This document shows, piece by piece, positions 1 through 9,128 of a stretch of DNA of 16,081 bases (positions are counted from its first letter, which is position 1; every line of letters starts with the position of its first letter). The DNA is taken from contig JAUNXM010000032.1 in NCBI GenBank assembly GCA_030539815.1, positions 1 through 16,081 on the forward strand. The letters run 5' to 3'. The position numbers were made by a program, and so were the translations under genes. The notes beneath the pieces were generated by a model. The model was not told the DNA's origin and did no database searches. It saw only the letters and a list, made by a program, of their open reading frames with translations. The DNA is from Methanobacterium sp. (lineage in GTDB: Archaea; Methanobacteriota; Methanobacteria; Methanobacteriales; Methanobacteriaceae).

Positions 1-33
1 AACCGGAAACTTCTCTGTGCTCTTGGTATTCAC

Positions 34-43
34 ATTATAAATA
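34..43 (+). promoter_or_regulatory. TATA box of mtxX
   Basis: The string attataaata is a good archaeal TATA box. Archaeal transcription usually starts about 25 bases downstream of the box centre, which here falls at about 62-68, at or just before the mtxX ATG at 68. No GGTGA-type ribosome binding site lies between box and ATG, so the mRNA is probably leaderless or nearly so. The start point is inferred from spacing only. Confidence 0.55.
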
Positions 44-67
44 GGTTTAAATGAAGAATACTAACTA

Positions 68-772
68 ATGAAAATCGCGGCAGGTGTGGGTGAGAACCGA
101 ACCATAGTAAAGGCAGCCCATAAGGTTGAGTTCAAGGTTGTTTTAACTGAATCCGAAGATGAACTATTGGATCTCTTATTAACTGGAAAAGTTGATGCTG
201 CAGTGCGAGGGTCGCTAAGTGCATCCCATATAATGGTAAAGCTCCGGGAAAGGTATCCTGAAATATACCGGGCATCCCTCCTGGAATATGAAGGACAAAA
301 GTTTCTCCTAGCTCCAGTGGGGATTGATGAAGGAGATACCATCAAGCAGAAAAGGAAAATCATAGAATATGGTTCACAATTCCTTGAAAAAATGGGTTTA
401 ATTCCCAAAATAGGAATTATTTCTGGGGGAAGACCTCAGGACAAGGGTCGGAGCGTTAAAATTGACAATTCACTCATGGAGGGTGAAGAATTAACCCGGA
501 TCACAAGGGATAAATATACGGTTAAACATTACTTTATATTGATTGAAGATGCCATTGCTGATGGGGCGAATTTAATACTGGCACCAGATGGTATCACTGG
601 AAATCTGATTTTTCGCAGTCTTGTTTTCCTGGGTTCTCTTGAAAGCTACGGGGCCGTGACCCTGGGTATTAAAGATATATATATCGACACATCCCGATCC
701 CAGAGTGAAGAAGGTTACCTGCGAGCTCTTCAACTGGCAGAAAAACTGGTCAGAACAAGATTATTAAAATAA
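68..772 (+). CDS. mtxX: MtxX, methanogen marker protein 4 (phosphate acyltransferase-like)
   Basis: This 234-residue protein matches what I know of MtxX, a methanogen-restricted family distantly related to phosphate acetyl/butyryltransferases and historically called methyltransferase-related. Its exact reaction is not established. Visible features are an N-terminal GVGENRT loop (residues 7-13), a [10 protein letters not shown] segment near residues 39-48, a central [13 protein letters not shown] segment (about 115-127), and an [14 protein letters not shown] segment near the C-terminal third, which resembles the nucleotide or phosphate-binding region of acyltransferases. No signal peptide or membrane segment is visible, so it is probably cytosolic. 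The ATG at 68 follows a TATA box by only about 25 bases with no ribosome binding site, which suggests leaderless translation. It is followed by 161 non-coding bases and uppS, so it is probably its own transcription unit. The family call is from recall of conserved segments. Confidence 0.82.
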   Translation: MKIAAGVGENRTIVKAAHKVEFKVVLTESEDELLDLLLTGKVDAAVRGSLSASHIMVKLRERYPEIYRASLLEYEGQKFLLAPVGIDEGDTIKQKRKIIEYGSQFLEKMGLIPKIGIISGGRPQDKGRSVKIDNSLMEGEELTRITRDKYTVKHYFILIEDAIADGANLILAPDGITGNLIFRSLVFLGSLESYGAVTLGIKDIYIDTSRSQSEEGYLRALQLAEKLVRTRLLK

Positions 773-933
773 TGACAGGATCAAATGGATAAAACCTATA
801 TTCGAACTTATTAGTTGATTAGATCCTATGAATCAGTTTGTTACTCAGAATAAATTTTAAGTATTAAATATCATCTAATTATTAAATCAAAATAATAAAA
901 TCAATCAAGGAATAAATAATAAAGGAATCTAAA

Positions 934-1701
934 ATGTCAGCATTAACACCACTTTACAGGCTGTATGAATGGTATATCTCCCGTAACCTCCGACCGGAAC
1001 TCATGCCCAAACACGTAGCCATTATTATGGATGGAAATCGACGTTTCTCCAAGATGCAGGGGAACCTTGATGCTGTTGAAGGTCACAAGAAAGGAATCAG
1101 CACATTAGAACGAGTTCTGGACTGGTGTGTTGATCTGGGAATTGAAATTGTAACTGCCTATGCCTTTTCCACAGAAAACTTCAACCGACCACCCCAAGAA
1201 GTTGAGGGTTTAATGAGATTATTCAAGGAAAATTTTGAGGGAATAGCCCGCAACAAGAAAATACACAACAACGAGGTTAGGGTAAAGGCAGTGGGTAAAC
1301 TGGAACTTTTACCTACAGATGTTAGGGAAGCAATCCAAATAGCCGAAAAATCAACTGCTAACTACAATAAAAGGTTAGTTAACATCGCTATTGGATACGA
1401 TGGGCGTATGGAAATTGTTGACGCTATAAAAAAGATAGCTAGTGAAGTTCAGGCAGGAAAGATAACCACTGATGATATTAATGAAGAATTGGTAAACAAG
1501 AACCTTTACACTGCTGGTCTGGAGGATCCCAATTTGATTATCAGAACCAGCGGGGAGGAACGGCTCAGTGGGTTCCTGTTATGGCAATCATCTTACTCAG
1601 AACTATACTTCTGTGATAGTTTATGGCCAGAACTAAGGAAAGTAGACTTTTTAAGGGCTTTACGTTCCTATCAACAGAGAGAAAGGCGATTTGGAGTTTA
1701 G
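934..1701 (+). CDS. uppS: cis-prenyltransferase (polyprenyl diphosphate synthase, UppS)
   Basis: This 255-residue protein is a cis-prenyltransferase. It condenses isopentenyl diphosphate onto an allylic diphosphate to make the long polyprenyl diphosphate that carries glycans for surface polymers. In archaea the primer is thought to be geranylgeranyl diphosphate. The family signature is complete: MDGNRR at 32-37, with Asp33 as the magnesium and diphosphate ligand, His51, [10 protein letters not shown] at 77-86, and the C-terminal [11 protein letters not shown] at 202-212, followed by [13 protein letters not shown], which binds the incoming diphosphate. Length is normal. Phe38 replaces the Trp of many bacterial enzymes. 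The ATG at 934 has a weak AAAGGA upstream. Flanking intergenic DNA on both sides suggests a separate transcript. Confidence 0.95.
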   Translation: MSALTPLYRLYEWYISRNLRPELMPKHVAIIMDGNRRFSKMQGNLDAVEGHKKGISTLERVLDWCVDLGIEIVTAYAFSTENFNRPPQEVEGLMRLFKENFEGIARNKKIHNNEVRVKAVGKLELLPTDVREAIQIAEKSTANYNKRLVNIAIGYDGRMEIVDAIKKIASEVQAGKITTDDINEELVNKNLYTAGLEDPNLIIRTSGEERLSGFLLWQSSYSELYFCDSLWPELRKVDFLRALRSYQQRERRFGV

Positions 1702-1832
1702 GTGGCGGTCCCGCTAGTTAACCTATGATTTGAACGTATTATATTAAAATTAGCCTGAATCCAGCTTAACTACTATAACAATAACCTTTGAAATAAATAT
1801 TCATTTTTACCTTTTTGGATTTATATGAGCTT

Positions 1833-1839
1833 AGGTGAT
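1833..1839 (+). promoter_or_regulatory. Ribosome binding site that fixes the tatD start
   Basis: AGGTGAT is a near-perfect complement to the archaeal 16S 3' end and ends four bases before the ATG at 1844. The in-frame GTG at 1835 and ATG at 1838 lie inside or directly against this site, so they are unlikely to be real starts. Confidence 0.75.
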
Positions 1840-1843
1840 GGAG

Positions 1844-2602
1844 ATGATTGACAGCCACTGTCATGTTGACTTTAAAGTTTATAATAAAAACCGGCAAGAA
1901 GTAATGAAACGTGCACAGGAGAAACTCACTGCCATAGTGAACTCTGGTGCCACACTTGGAGGGAATCGGCGAACACTTAAACTGGCCGAAGAATATAAAG
2001 ATTTTGTCTATTCCACCCTGGGATTTCATCCTTCAAACGCATACAAAGCAGATGAAATAGTTATAAAACAGGCTTTATCTGAGATAGAATCCAATATTGA
2101 CGTGGCAGTTGCCCTGGGTGAAACTGGTCTTGATTTCAATGGTTTGGAGAGTGAAGCAGATAAAAATAAGCAGATTGAACTTTTTGGAACCTTCCTGGAA
2201 ATGGCTAGTGAGTACCAGTTACCACTGGTAATTCACGCCAGGGATGCCGAGCAAAAAGCCCTGGAAATGGTTAAAAAACATCCATCCATCCCCCAAATAA
2301 TTTTCCATTGTTACGGTGGAGATCTTGAAACTGCCCAGGAGATAATTGGAGAAGGGTATTACGTATCTCTATCCACCATTGTATGTTTTTCCCATCATCA
2401 CCAGCAACTCGCTTTTGATCTGCCCTTATCCCAGCTCCTCACAGAAACAGACAGTCCCTACCTTTCCCCATTTAAAGGTCAGAGAAATGAACCTGCATAT
2501 GTGGAGGAAACAGTGAAAACCATTGCGGAAGTTAAATCTATTTCAAGAGATGAAGTAGACAGAGTAACTGAACAAAATGCACGGAAAATCTTCCAAATAT
2601 AA
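1844..2602 (+). CDS. tatD: TatD family metal-dependent hydrolase (putative deoxyribonuclease)
   Basis: This is a TatD-type TIM-barrel metallohydrolase of about 252 residues. Bacterial and eukaryotic members act as 3'-5' DNases in DNA repair, but the archaeal role is less clear. All expected metal ligands are present: the N-terminal HCH (His5, His7), Glu93 in GETGLDF, His131 in VIHARDA, His155 in IFHCYGG and Asp203 in [10 protein letters not shown]. The start at 1844 is chosen because AGGTGAT lies four bases upstream and because relatives begin MIDSHCH. An in-frame GTG at 1835 would put the start inside the ribosome binding site. It stands alone, 142 bases after uppS, and converges on the next minus-strand gene. 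Subfamily assignment to a biochemical substrate is not possible from sequence. Confidence 0.92.
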   Translation: MIDSHCHVDFKVYNKNRQEVMKRAQEKLTAIVNSGATLGGNRRTLKLAEEYKDFVYSTLGFHPSNAYKADEIVIKQALSEIESNIDVAVALGETGLDFNGLESEADKNKQIELFGTFLEMASEYQLPLVIHARDAEQKALEMVKKHPSIPQIIFHCYGGDLETAQEIIGEGYYVSLSTIVCFSHHHQQLAFDLPLSQLLTETDSPYLSPFKGQRNEPAYVEETVKTIAEVKSISRDEVDRVTEQNARKIFQI

Positions 2603-2850
2603 CATTAAAATCTTTTATTAAATTTTTAATGATTATCTATTGTAATATTCCCGATGTTCTCCAATTTTTTTGGATAAAATATTTTTCAGAAGATAAATCT
2701 TAGAATACTTCCATTAAAGGTTGTTATTAATTAAAAGGTTGCTATTATTATATTAAGAAGGATCTAACCTAAAATATTCCATTAAATTGCAGAACCCGGT
2801 TAGTTAGAAAATTCAATTAAAATACTAACTTAAAAAAGTAAAAAATAAGC
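2603..2850. other. AT-rich convergent intergenic region
   Basis: This 248-base gap separates the convergent tatD and CMD-like genes. It is AT-rich, with a T7 run near 2666 that could terminate tatD and A-runs near 2834-2846 that read as T-runs on the minus strand just past the CMD gene. GTTAG and CTAAC arms occur far apart near 2800-2830 but make no convincing hairpin. No gene or RNA is recognised. Confidence 0.5.
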
Positions 2851-3240
2851 CTATTTCTTAAATTCTTCATTTCTTTCCTCAAAAACCTCTTTTGCAGCGA
2901 TCAGGCCATTGATTGATATTGGAAAACCGGCGTAGACTGCCATTTGAATTATAACTTCAATTATCTCCTTGGGGGTGCAACCCACATTTAAAGCACCGTG
3001 AATATGACTTTTAAGCTGTGCCTGGGCACATCCCAAGGTGGTGATGGAAGCAACAGTTACCAGTTCCCGGGTCTTAAGATCCAAACCCGGCCGGGAATAA
3101 ATATCTCCGTAGGGAAATTCAGCGATGTAACGGGCCATATCTGGAGCTATATCGTTTAATAGTTTTTCAAGGTCACTGTATGAATCTGGATTCATTTTTT
3201 TCAAATTTTCTATCCCTTTCTGGTATCTATCGTCACTCAT
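2851..3240 (-). CDS. Carboxymuconolactone decarboxylase (CMD) family protein
   Basis: This 129-residue all-helical protein belongs to the CMD/AhpD-like superfamily. The core runs from [13 protein letters not shown] (52-64) through [11 protein letters not shown] (78-87) to [11 protein letters not shown] (103-113), the typical gamma-CMD pattern. Glu59, Cys71, His79 and His81 are the likely active-site region. It lacks the CxxC of AhpD-type thiol peroxidase reductants, with only one cysteine in the motif, so an AhpD-like disulfide cycle is unlikely. Methanogens do not use the beta-ketoadipate pathway, so the decarboxylase name is only a family label. The ATG at 3240 has AGGTAAGTG upstream at a somewhat long spacing. 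It diverges from the exported-protein gene across about 200 bases. The substrate is unknown. Confidence 0.87.
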   Translation of the reverse strand: MSDDRYQKGIENLKKMNPDSYSDLEKLLNDIAPDMARYIAEFPYGDIYSRPGLDLKTRELVTVASITTLGCAQAQLKSHIHGALNVGCTPKEIIEVIIQMAVYAGFPISINGLIAAKEVFEERNEEFKK

Positions 3241-3386
3241 GATTACACTTACCTATGATAATTTCTCTTCCCATGCCATTAGAATGTATTCTTTTTTTAG
3301 AGTAATCCATATCTAGGATAACCACTTTCTAAGGTAGTTCCGGTATACATTTAATATCTAATCTCCCACATAATCTATTAATATAT

Positions 3387-3396
3387 TATATATAAT
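3387..3396 (+). promoter_or_regulatory. TATA box for the exported-protein gene
   Basis: The sequence ttatatataa sits in a run of AT dinucleotides. A start about 25 bases downstream would fall near 3415-3420, just before the AGGTGG ribosome binding site at 3425-3430. The site is positioned by spacing only, and other AT-rich frames in 3379-3400 could serve. Confidence 0.45.
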
Positions 3397-3438
3397 ATTT
3401 AGGAGATAGGGATAAATTCAAATTAGGTGGTGGTTACT

Positions 3439-3714
3439 ATGAAAAAGTTATTTATAGGGATTTTAATCTTATTAGTACTTTTTATGACGTTTCAACCTGT
3501 TTTAGCGGTGCAAGAATCAGGTTTGAGTGAAATTAAGAACAACGCAGATGAAGCACTCCAGAACGCTAGTAAAGCAACCAATGACACTGCACAGGAAGTT
3601 GAAAAAACCCTGGATCCCCTCCAGGATATTGTAAACACAATCAGTTCTATTATACAGCAGATACAGCAGATTTTCCAGGACATATCCTACATAATGGGTG
3701 GGGGAAACCAGTAA
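3439..3714 (+). CDS. Small exported helical protein, function unknown
   Basis: I do not recognise this protein. From the ATG at 3439 it has 91 residues: a classical Sec signal peptide (basic MKK, then the hydrophobic stretch [14 protein letters not shown] and a likely cleavage after VLA at residue 23), followed by a mature part of about 68 residues. The mature part is rich in Asn, Gln, Ala, Glu, Ile and Asp. It has one proline and no cysteine, and its hydrophobic spacing suggests an amphipathic helix or coiled coil, ending in GGGNQ. It would act outside the membrane or on its outer face. AGGTGG at 3425-3430 is the ribosome binding site, so the upstream in-frame GTG codons at 3427 and 3430 are unlikely starts. 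It ends 39 bases before arfC and may be co-transcribed with it, although no functional link is evident. Confidence 0.68.
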   Translation: MKKLFIGILILLVLFMTFQPVLAVQESGLSEIKNNADEALQNASKATNDTAQEVEKTLDPLQDIVNTISSIIQQIQQIFQDISYIMGGGNQ

Positions 3715-3753
3715 TTTCTTTAAAATGAATATTTTTATGTACTCCAAATTAAC

Positions 3754-4422
3754 TTGGGAGGGTTTATCATTAAACCTAAAGTCATACTAAACGCAGCCAT
3801 GACCCTTGACGGGAAAATTGCCACTAAAACTGGTAGTTCAGAAATTTCGGGTCAGGAAGATCTTTTAAGAGTTCACAATCTCCGGAAAGAAATGGATGCT
3901 ATAATGGTGGGGATAAACACGGTCCTGTTGGATGACCCTCGTCTAACAGTTCATAAAATCTCTTCCAAACCAGAAGACAATCCCGTGCGGATTGTGGTAG
4001 ATAGTAAAGCTCGCACTCCTCCTGATTACAGGATCCTAAACTCCGATGCTCCCACTATCATTGTAGTTTCTGAAGAAGCACCTCCTGAGAGAATAAATAC
4101 CCTTGAAGGTGATGGTAACGCGGAGGTGATTATCTGTGGGGATAAACAGGTTAATCTAAACTGTTTGATGGATCAGCTGGGAGATAAAGGTATAAAAACA
4201 TTAATGTTAGAGGGTGGTTCCACCCTTAATTACTCCATGCTCAAAGCAGGGCTAGTAAGTGAGGTAAAAGTGTGTATAGCACCCATGATTGCCGGGGGAA
4301 ATCAGGCCAAAACCCTGGTAGATGGGGATGGTGTGGATTATATGAAAGATGCCTTCCGTTTAAAGTTTAAAAAGAGTTATACTCTTGGAGAAGATATTAT
4401 TGTAGAATATGATGTATTATAA
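3754..4422 (+). CDS. arfC: ArfC, diaminopyrimidine ribosylamino-phosphate reductase (RibD C-terminal family)
   Basis: ArfC reduces 2,5-diamino-6-ribosylamino-4(3H)-pyrimidinone 5'-phosphate with NAD(P)H to the ribitylamino compound in archaeal riboflavin and F420 precursor synthesis. It is a stand-alone RibD C-terminal (dihydrofolate-reductase-fold) domain. The signature is clear: MTLDGKIAT at 16-24, VGINTVLLDDPRLTV at 52-66, and the nucleotide-binding LEGGSTLN at 152-159. The start is unresolved. The coordinates use TTG at 3754, which gives 222 residues, but TTG has no ribosome binding site upstream and GGGAGG (3756-3761) lies just after it. That site is ideally placed for the ATT codon at 3769, which would give IKPKVILNAAMTLDG, where relatives begin MKP. 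A non-standard ATT start, or a base error for ATG, is therefore plausible. It converges on the PHP gene with a shared terminator. Confidence 0.9.
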   Translation: MGGFIIKPKVILNAAMTLDGKIATKTGSSEISGQEDLLRVHNLRKEMDAIMVGINTVLLDDPRLTVHKISSKPEDNPVRIVVDSKARTPPDYRILNSDAPTIIVVSEEAPPERINTLEGDGNAEVIICGDKQVNLNCLMDQLGDKGIKTLMLEGGSTLNYSMLKAGLVSEVKVCIAPMIAGGNQAKTLVDGDGVDYMKDAFRLKFKKSYTLGEDIIVEYDVL

Positions 4423-4443
4423 GTCATATGATTATTATTAAAC

Positions 4444-4507
4444 AAAAAAATAGGTGGATAAGGAGGTTTTAAACCTCATTAGCCCAAAGTTTTTTTTGAA
4501 TTTTTTT
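4444..4507. terminator. Bidirectional terminator between arfC and the PHP gene
   Basis: A perfect inverted repeat (GAGGTTT at 4463-4469, AAACCTC at 4471-4477) forms a hairpin between convergent genes. On the plus strand it is followed by T8 (4490-4497) and T7 (4501-4507). To its left, A7 (4444-4450) reads as a T-run downstream of the same hairpin on the minus strand. In archaea the T-tracts alone can terminate, so the hairpin may be supplementary. Confidence 0.65.
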
Positions 4508-4510
4508 ATA

Positions 4511-5176
4511 TTATAATATTCCTTTGTTCTGGAGTATTCGGACTGGATTATCCCTTAAAACTTTTTTAATTTCTTTATCCGGTAAACCTGCACCCAGCGC
4601 TATCTTTTCAGCCATTTCATAGTTTATCAGATCTCCTGGTGCATGGGTGTCCGTGTCCACCACAAGATGGGCACCTACTTCCAGGGCCACCCGCACCACA
4701 TGTCCGTTACCTAAACTATGCCCCCTTCTGGCACTTATTTCCAGAGCTATATCATTTTCTTTAGCCATTAAGGCTTCTTCATGGGTTATAAGTCCAGGGT
4801 GCGCTAAAACATCAATATCGGGGCAATTAACTGCACTCCAGTTGGTTCCCTCAATCACGGGTTCCACCAGCGTTTCACCATGCACCACAATGATCTCTGC
4901 TCCTAATTTTCTGGCCTTCCGGGCTAACTTGGGAATTATTTCAGCAGGTGCATGGGTTATCTCTGCTCCGGGAACTATTTCAATGTCCCAGTTATCCCGG
5001 ATATCTAAAACCGCGTTAATCACACGACCCACACAGTCCAGGTTGGTTGCATCCACGTGGTCAGTTATGGCCACTGCTTCGTGACCTAAAACGCATGCTC
5101 GGCGCGCAATTTCTGATGGTAGTAATTCACCATCACTGAATATGCTGTGGGTGTGTAAGTCTATTCTTTTTCCCAT
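4511..5176 (-). CDS. PHP-domain metal-dependent phosphoesterase (histidinol-phosphatase-like)
   Basis: This 221-residue protein is a PHP-fold phosphoesterase. The expected metal ligands are all present: His8 and His10 (DLHTHS), Asp15, His40 (AITDHVD), Glu72 (PGAEITH), His99 (VVHGET), His126 (VLAHPG), and Asp176 plus His178 (DTDTHAP). Archaeal relatives are usually annotated as histidinol-phosphatase-like PHP proteins. No histidine gene is nearby, so the substrate is open, and nucleotide or sugar phosphates are equally possible. The ATG at 5176 is preferred because GGAG lies eight bases upstream and the protein then begins [11 protein letters not shown] longer reading frame reaches a TTG at 5275, but it would run through the direct-repeat promoter region and adds non-domain sequence. 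Confidence 0.85.
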   Translation of the reverse strand: MGKRIDLHTHSIFSDGELLPSEIARRACVLGHEAVAITDHVDATNLDCVGRVINAVLDIRDNWDIEIVPGAEITHAPAEIIPKLARKARKLGAEIIVVHGETLVEPVIEGTNWSAVNCPDIDVLAHPGLITHEEALMAKENDIALEISARRGHSLGNGHVVRVALEVGAHLVVDTDTHAPGDLINYEMAEKIALGAGLPDKEIKKVLRDNPVRILQNKGIL

Positions 5177-5203
5177 ACCTAGTTCTCCATATCTATTAAT
5201 TTC

Positions 5204-5252
5204 AGGAGTTATAATCAAGTAAACATATCTTTTAGGACTTATAATCAAGTAA
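5204..5252. repeat. Two 19-bp direct repeats, 30-bp period
   Basis: Copy one (5204-5222) reads aggagttataatcaagtaa and copy two (5234-5252) reads aggacttataatcaagtaa, with one difference in 19. A further CATATCT precedes each copy (5188-5194 and 5224-5230) at a different distance. On the minus strand each copy contains GATTATAA, which is TATA-like, and both lie upstream of the PHP gene start at 5176. The 30-bp period is close to three helical turns. This could be a duplicated promoter or a paired regulator site. Confidence 0.7.
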
Positions 5253-5432
5253 CCTAACGAATTTACTATTCTCAATTAAATATCCTTTATAATGTCCATT
5301 ATTCATGGTGATATTACATTTAATATCTTTAATGATTTAAATCCCCTTATTGGCAATACCGGGTTAAATGTATTTATGTGAGTATTAACTGTTGTCGGTT
5401 AATGTTTTGTCATCGAATCTAATTGAAATAAA

Positions 5433-5442
5433 CTTTATATGA
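5433..5442 (+). promoter_or_regulatory. TATA box of pantoate kinase
   Basis: The sequence ctttatatga is a TATA-box match. The expected start is about 5460-5467, leaving a leader of roughly 35-40 bases with the GGTGAT ribosome binding site at 5492-5497. Spacing-based inference. Confidence 0.45.
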
Positions 5443-5478
5443 CTTTTTCTTACCTTTATTATTTATTTAATCATGGGG

Positions 5479-6413
<935 letters not shown>

Positions 6414-6415
<2 letters not shown>

Positions 6416-6438
6416 ACTATATATATCATAGTTTTTTT
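6414..6438 (+). terminator. Terminator hairpin of pantoate kinase
   Basis: AAACTAT (6414-6420) and ATAGTTT (6428-6434) form a 7-bp stem with a 7-base loop, overlapping the TAA stop at 6413-6415. The right arm runs into T7 at 6432-6438, giving the oligo-T needed for archaeal termination. An unusual G8 run follows immediately at 6439-6446. Confidence 0.6.
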
Positions 6439-6494
6439 GGGGGGGGTTATTTTAAGTTAACTTCAGGCTAGGATCATTTAGAACATCTCTAAGA

Positions 6495-7289
<795 letters not shown>

Positions 7290-7309
7290 AGATACACCCT
7301 TAAAGACAT

Positions 7310-7329
7310 GTAATAATAATAATTATTAC
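7310..7329. promoter_or_regulatory. Operator-like palindrome before the winged-helix gene
   Basis: GTAATAAT (7310-7317) and ATTATTAC (7322-7329) are perfect 8-bp arms around 4 bases. On the minus strand a TATA-like AATATATACT (about 7353-7362) predicts transcription start near 7330, so the palindrome would overlap or directly follow the start. That is the classic position for archaeal repression. The AT-only composition raises the chance of a coincidental palindrome. Confidence 0.55.
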
Positions 7330-7420
7330 GTATTTTTTTATAATATTTTAAGTATATATTTTAAGTTAGTATTGTAAAACTATTGATTCTGATTAATGGA
7401 GCCTACCGGTGACTATGATT

Positions 7421-8818
7421 TTACAGAACTCCATTCAAGGTTTCATCAAAGAGTTTAAGGAATTTATTCTGTTTTTCATCAGGAATGTAGGCACCACATG
7501 CCATGGAATGACCACCACCACTTCCTCCTACCTTGGCTGCCACCTTACTTATGATGTGGCCGAAATGAATTCCATCAAAGGCTAAAAGTCGTGAACAACG
7601 TAGAGAAACTTTTAAACCATCACTTTCATCATTGGTAGGTGTGAAACCAATCATTGGCTTTCTCCAGTCACCATAGCTGAGAATCATGCCGGCTATGGTT
7701 CCAATAACCTCACTTTTTATTCCGTTACCTTGGAAGTACTGCAGATTCTTTAAATGCATGATCCGGTCTTCTTCCTGGATCCAGTTCATCTTCTGGGCAA
7801 GGTACTGTCGGTGTTCCTTGCCCTGCATTTCCATCTCATCCAGAGCCATGTTCCTATCTCCCTTAAGAACCTTCAAAGCTACTTCGGGATTTTTATGCCT
7901 GCTGCAGGCGTTTATGGCTGTTGAAAATTCACTGGCATCACGGAGGGGTGAGTACTCTTCCTCTTTTAAAAATTCATAGGCATCCCCGGCAACCAGGCGG
8001 GGAATATACCGGACATAACGGGGAGGTACTTCCCGGCTCATCATTCGCACCAGTTCAGTGAAAATCCGACCCTTCTCCTCTGAACTTAAATCGTAAAGTG
8101 TCCTTTGTTTTTTACCATTCCTTATGGGTATGTCCAAATTTTTCAGGAACTGGATTGCTTCGTTACGATTGTTGGTGATGGGGAGTTTCACATCTCCAAA
8201 GTAGGATAAAGCCACAAATAATGGTCTAGTCTGCCTCCCGTAGATGGCCAGGTCATTAACTGATCCCACCAGTCCCTTTTTGATACCCTCCTGTAGTATG
8301 CTCTCATTTATCCCGGTTAACTTCCCAGATAAACTGTTCTGCATGTCACCTACCGCACTCAAAACACCAATCCAGCTTAAATCGCGGTAACCAAATGTTT
8401 CAGCCAGGAGATAGCACATACCTCCCCCTGATACTTGGAAGGAACCATCTATCCCATGATGATTGGGATTTATTTCCAGAAAACCCTTTCTTCCTCCGGA
8501 TATTTTCCTTACTGGGGGGTGATGGTCCAGTATGAGAACTTTGGACTGGGATGTCTGGAAGTTGTCTAGTTTTTGTCCGGAACCAAGATCAGAGAATATG
8601 GTGAGTTCATTTTCTTTTTCTAACTCTGGAATCTGGTCCAGGCTTATGAATTCTATTTCATGTTCTATTTCCAGACGATCCAGAGTTACGGATAGTATTG
8701 CCCCGGCAGATATTCCGTCGCAGTCTATGTGGCTGTATATCTTAACATCTTCAGACTCTTTAACCATTTCATTAGCTTTAACCAATGATTTATCCATACC
8801 TTCTATATTAACAGCCAT
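7421..8818 (-). CDS. DHH-family phosphoesterase, archaeal RecJ-like exonuclease
   Basis: This 465-residue protein is a DHH/DHHA1 phosphoesterase of the RecJ-like archaeal group, implicated in single-strand nucleic-acid degradation and in some lineages in the GINS-associated replisome. Motifs in order are SHIDCDG with His30, Asp32 and Asp34; FSDLGSG with Asp77; the diagnostic DHH at 98-100; and SAVGDMQ with Asp158. The C-terminal DHHA1 substrate-binding loop [13 protein letters not shown] starts at 431. All metal ligands appear intact. The ATG at 8818 has AAGGA upstream. Whether it is the GINS partner or a paralogue with RNase activity cannot be decided here. It is flanked by 310 bases of AT-rich DNA upstream and 131 downstream, so it is probably transcribed alone. 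Confidence 0.9.
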   Translation of the reverse strand: MAVNIEGMDKSLVKANEMVKESEDVKIYSHIDCDGISAGAILSVTLDRLEIEHEIEFISLDQIPELEKENELTIFSDLGSGQKLDNFQTSQSKVLILDHHPPVRKISGGRKGFLEINPNHHGIDGSFQVSGGGMCYLLAETFGYRDLSWIGVLSAVGDMQNSLSGKLTGINESILQEGIKKGLVGSVNDLAIYGRQTRPLFVALSYFGDVKLPITNNRNEAIQFLKNLDIPIRNGKKQRTLYDLSSEEKGRIFTELVRMMSREVPPRYVRYIPRLVAGDAYEFLKEEEYSPLRDASEFSTAINACSRHKNPEVALKVLKGDRNMALDEMEMQGKEHRQYLAQKMNWIQEEDRIMHLKNLQYFQGNGIKSEVIGTIAGMILSYGDWRKPMIGFTPTNDESDGLKVSLRCSRLLAFDGIHFGHIISKVAAKVGGSGGGHSMACGAYIPDEKQNKFLKLFDETLNGVL

Positions 8819-9128
8819 TTATTGTTCCTTCCCATTGAAATATGTAAATTAATACGGTGCTTTTTGAGTTATTCTATTGAATTACTAAGATTAATTTTAA
8901 TCCTTTATTTATCTATTAATTGTTATAGGATTGATTAAATAATTAATATTTTGATTAATAATTTAATATTTAATTTAAAAAAATAATTATGGGATAGATT
9001 AATTTCTAGCTATCATAATAATGTTTGTGGGCTGGTCTTTAAGTCTTGTATTGGGTAATTAGTTAATTAAGATTGATTAATCTTTAAAATTTATTAATCC
9101 CCTTAAAAATGAAATTTTTGTCAAAATT
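8819..9128. other. AT-rich intergenic region upstream of the DHH gene
   Basis: These 310 bases are extremely AT-rich and hold the presumed minus-strand promoter of the DHH gene and the 3' end of the SRP19 transcript. A small inverted repeat, AAGATT (9069-9074) and AATCTT (9079-9084), lies 45-60 bases past the SRP19 stop on its strand. It could take part in termination, but no clear T-tract follows it. No gene is recognised. Confidence 0.45.

Noticed and set aside
777..827. AGGATC and GATCCT arms after mtxX as a terminator.
   Set aside because: The loop would be 39 bases, the stem only six, and no T-run follows.
1704..1714. GCGG-TC-CCGC after uppS as a terminator stem.
   Set aside because: A two-base loop cannot fold as drawn, and no T-run follows directly.
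4647..5084. A 145-codon plus-strand reading frame opposite the PHP gene.
   Set aside because: It is the antisense shadow of a well-supported gene, with biased Ser/Thr-rich composition and no ribosome binding site or family match.
5177..5275. N-terminal extension of the PHP protein up to TTG at 5275.
   Set aside because: It runs through the direct repeats and TATA-like elements, while a GGAG-preceded ATG at 5176 gives the usual start of the PHP fold.
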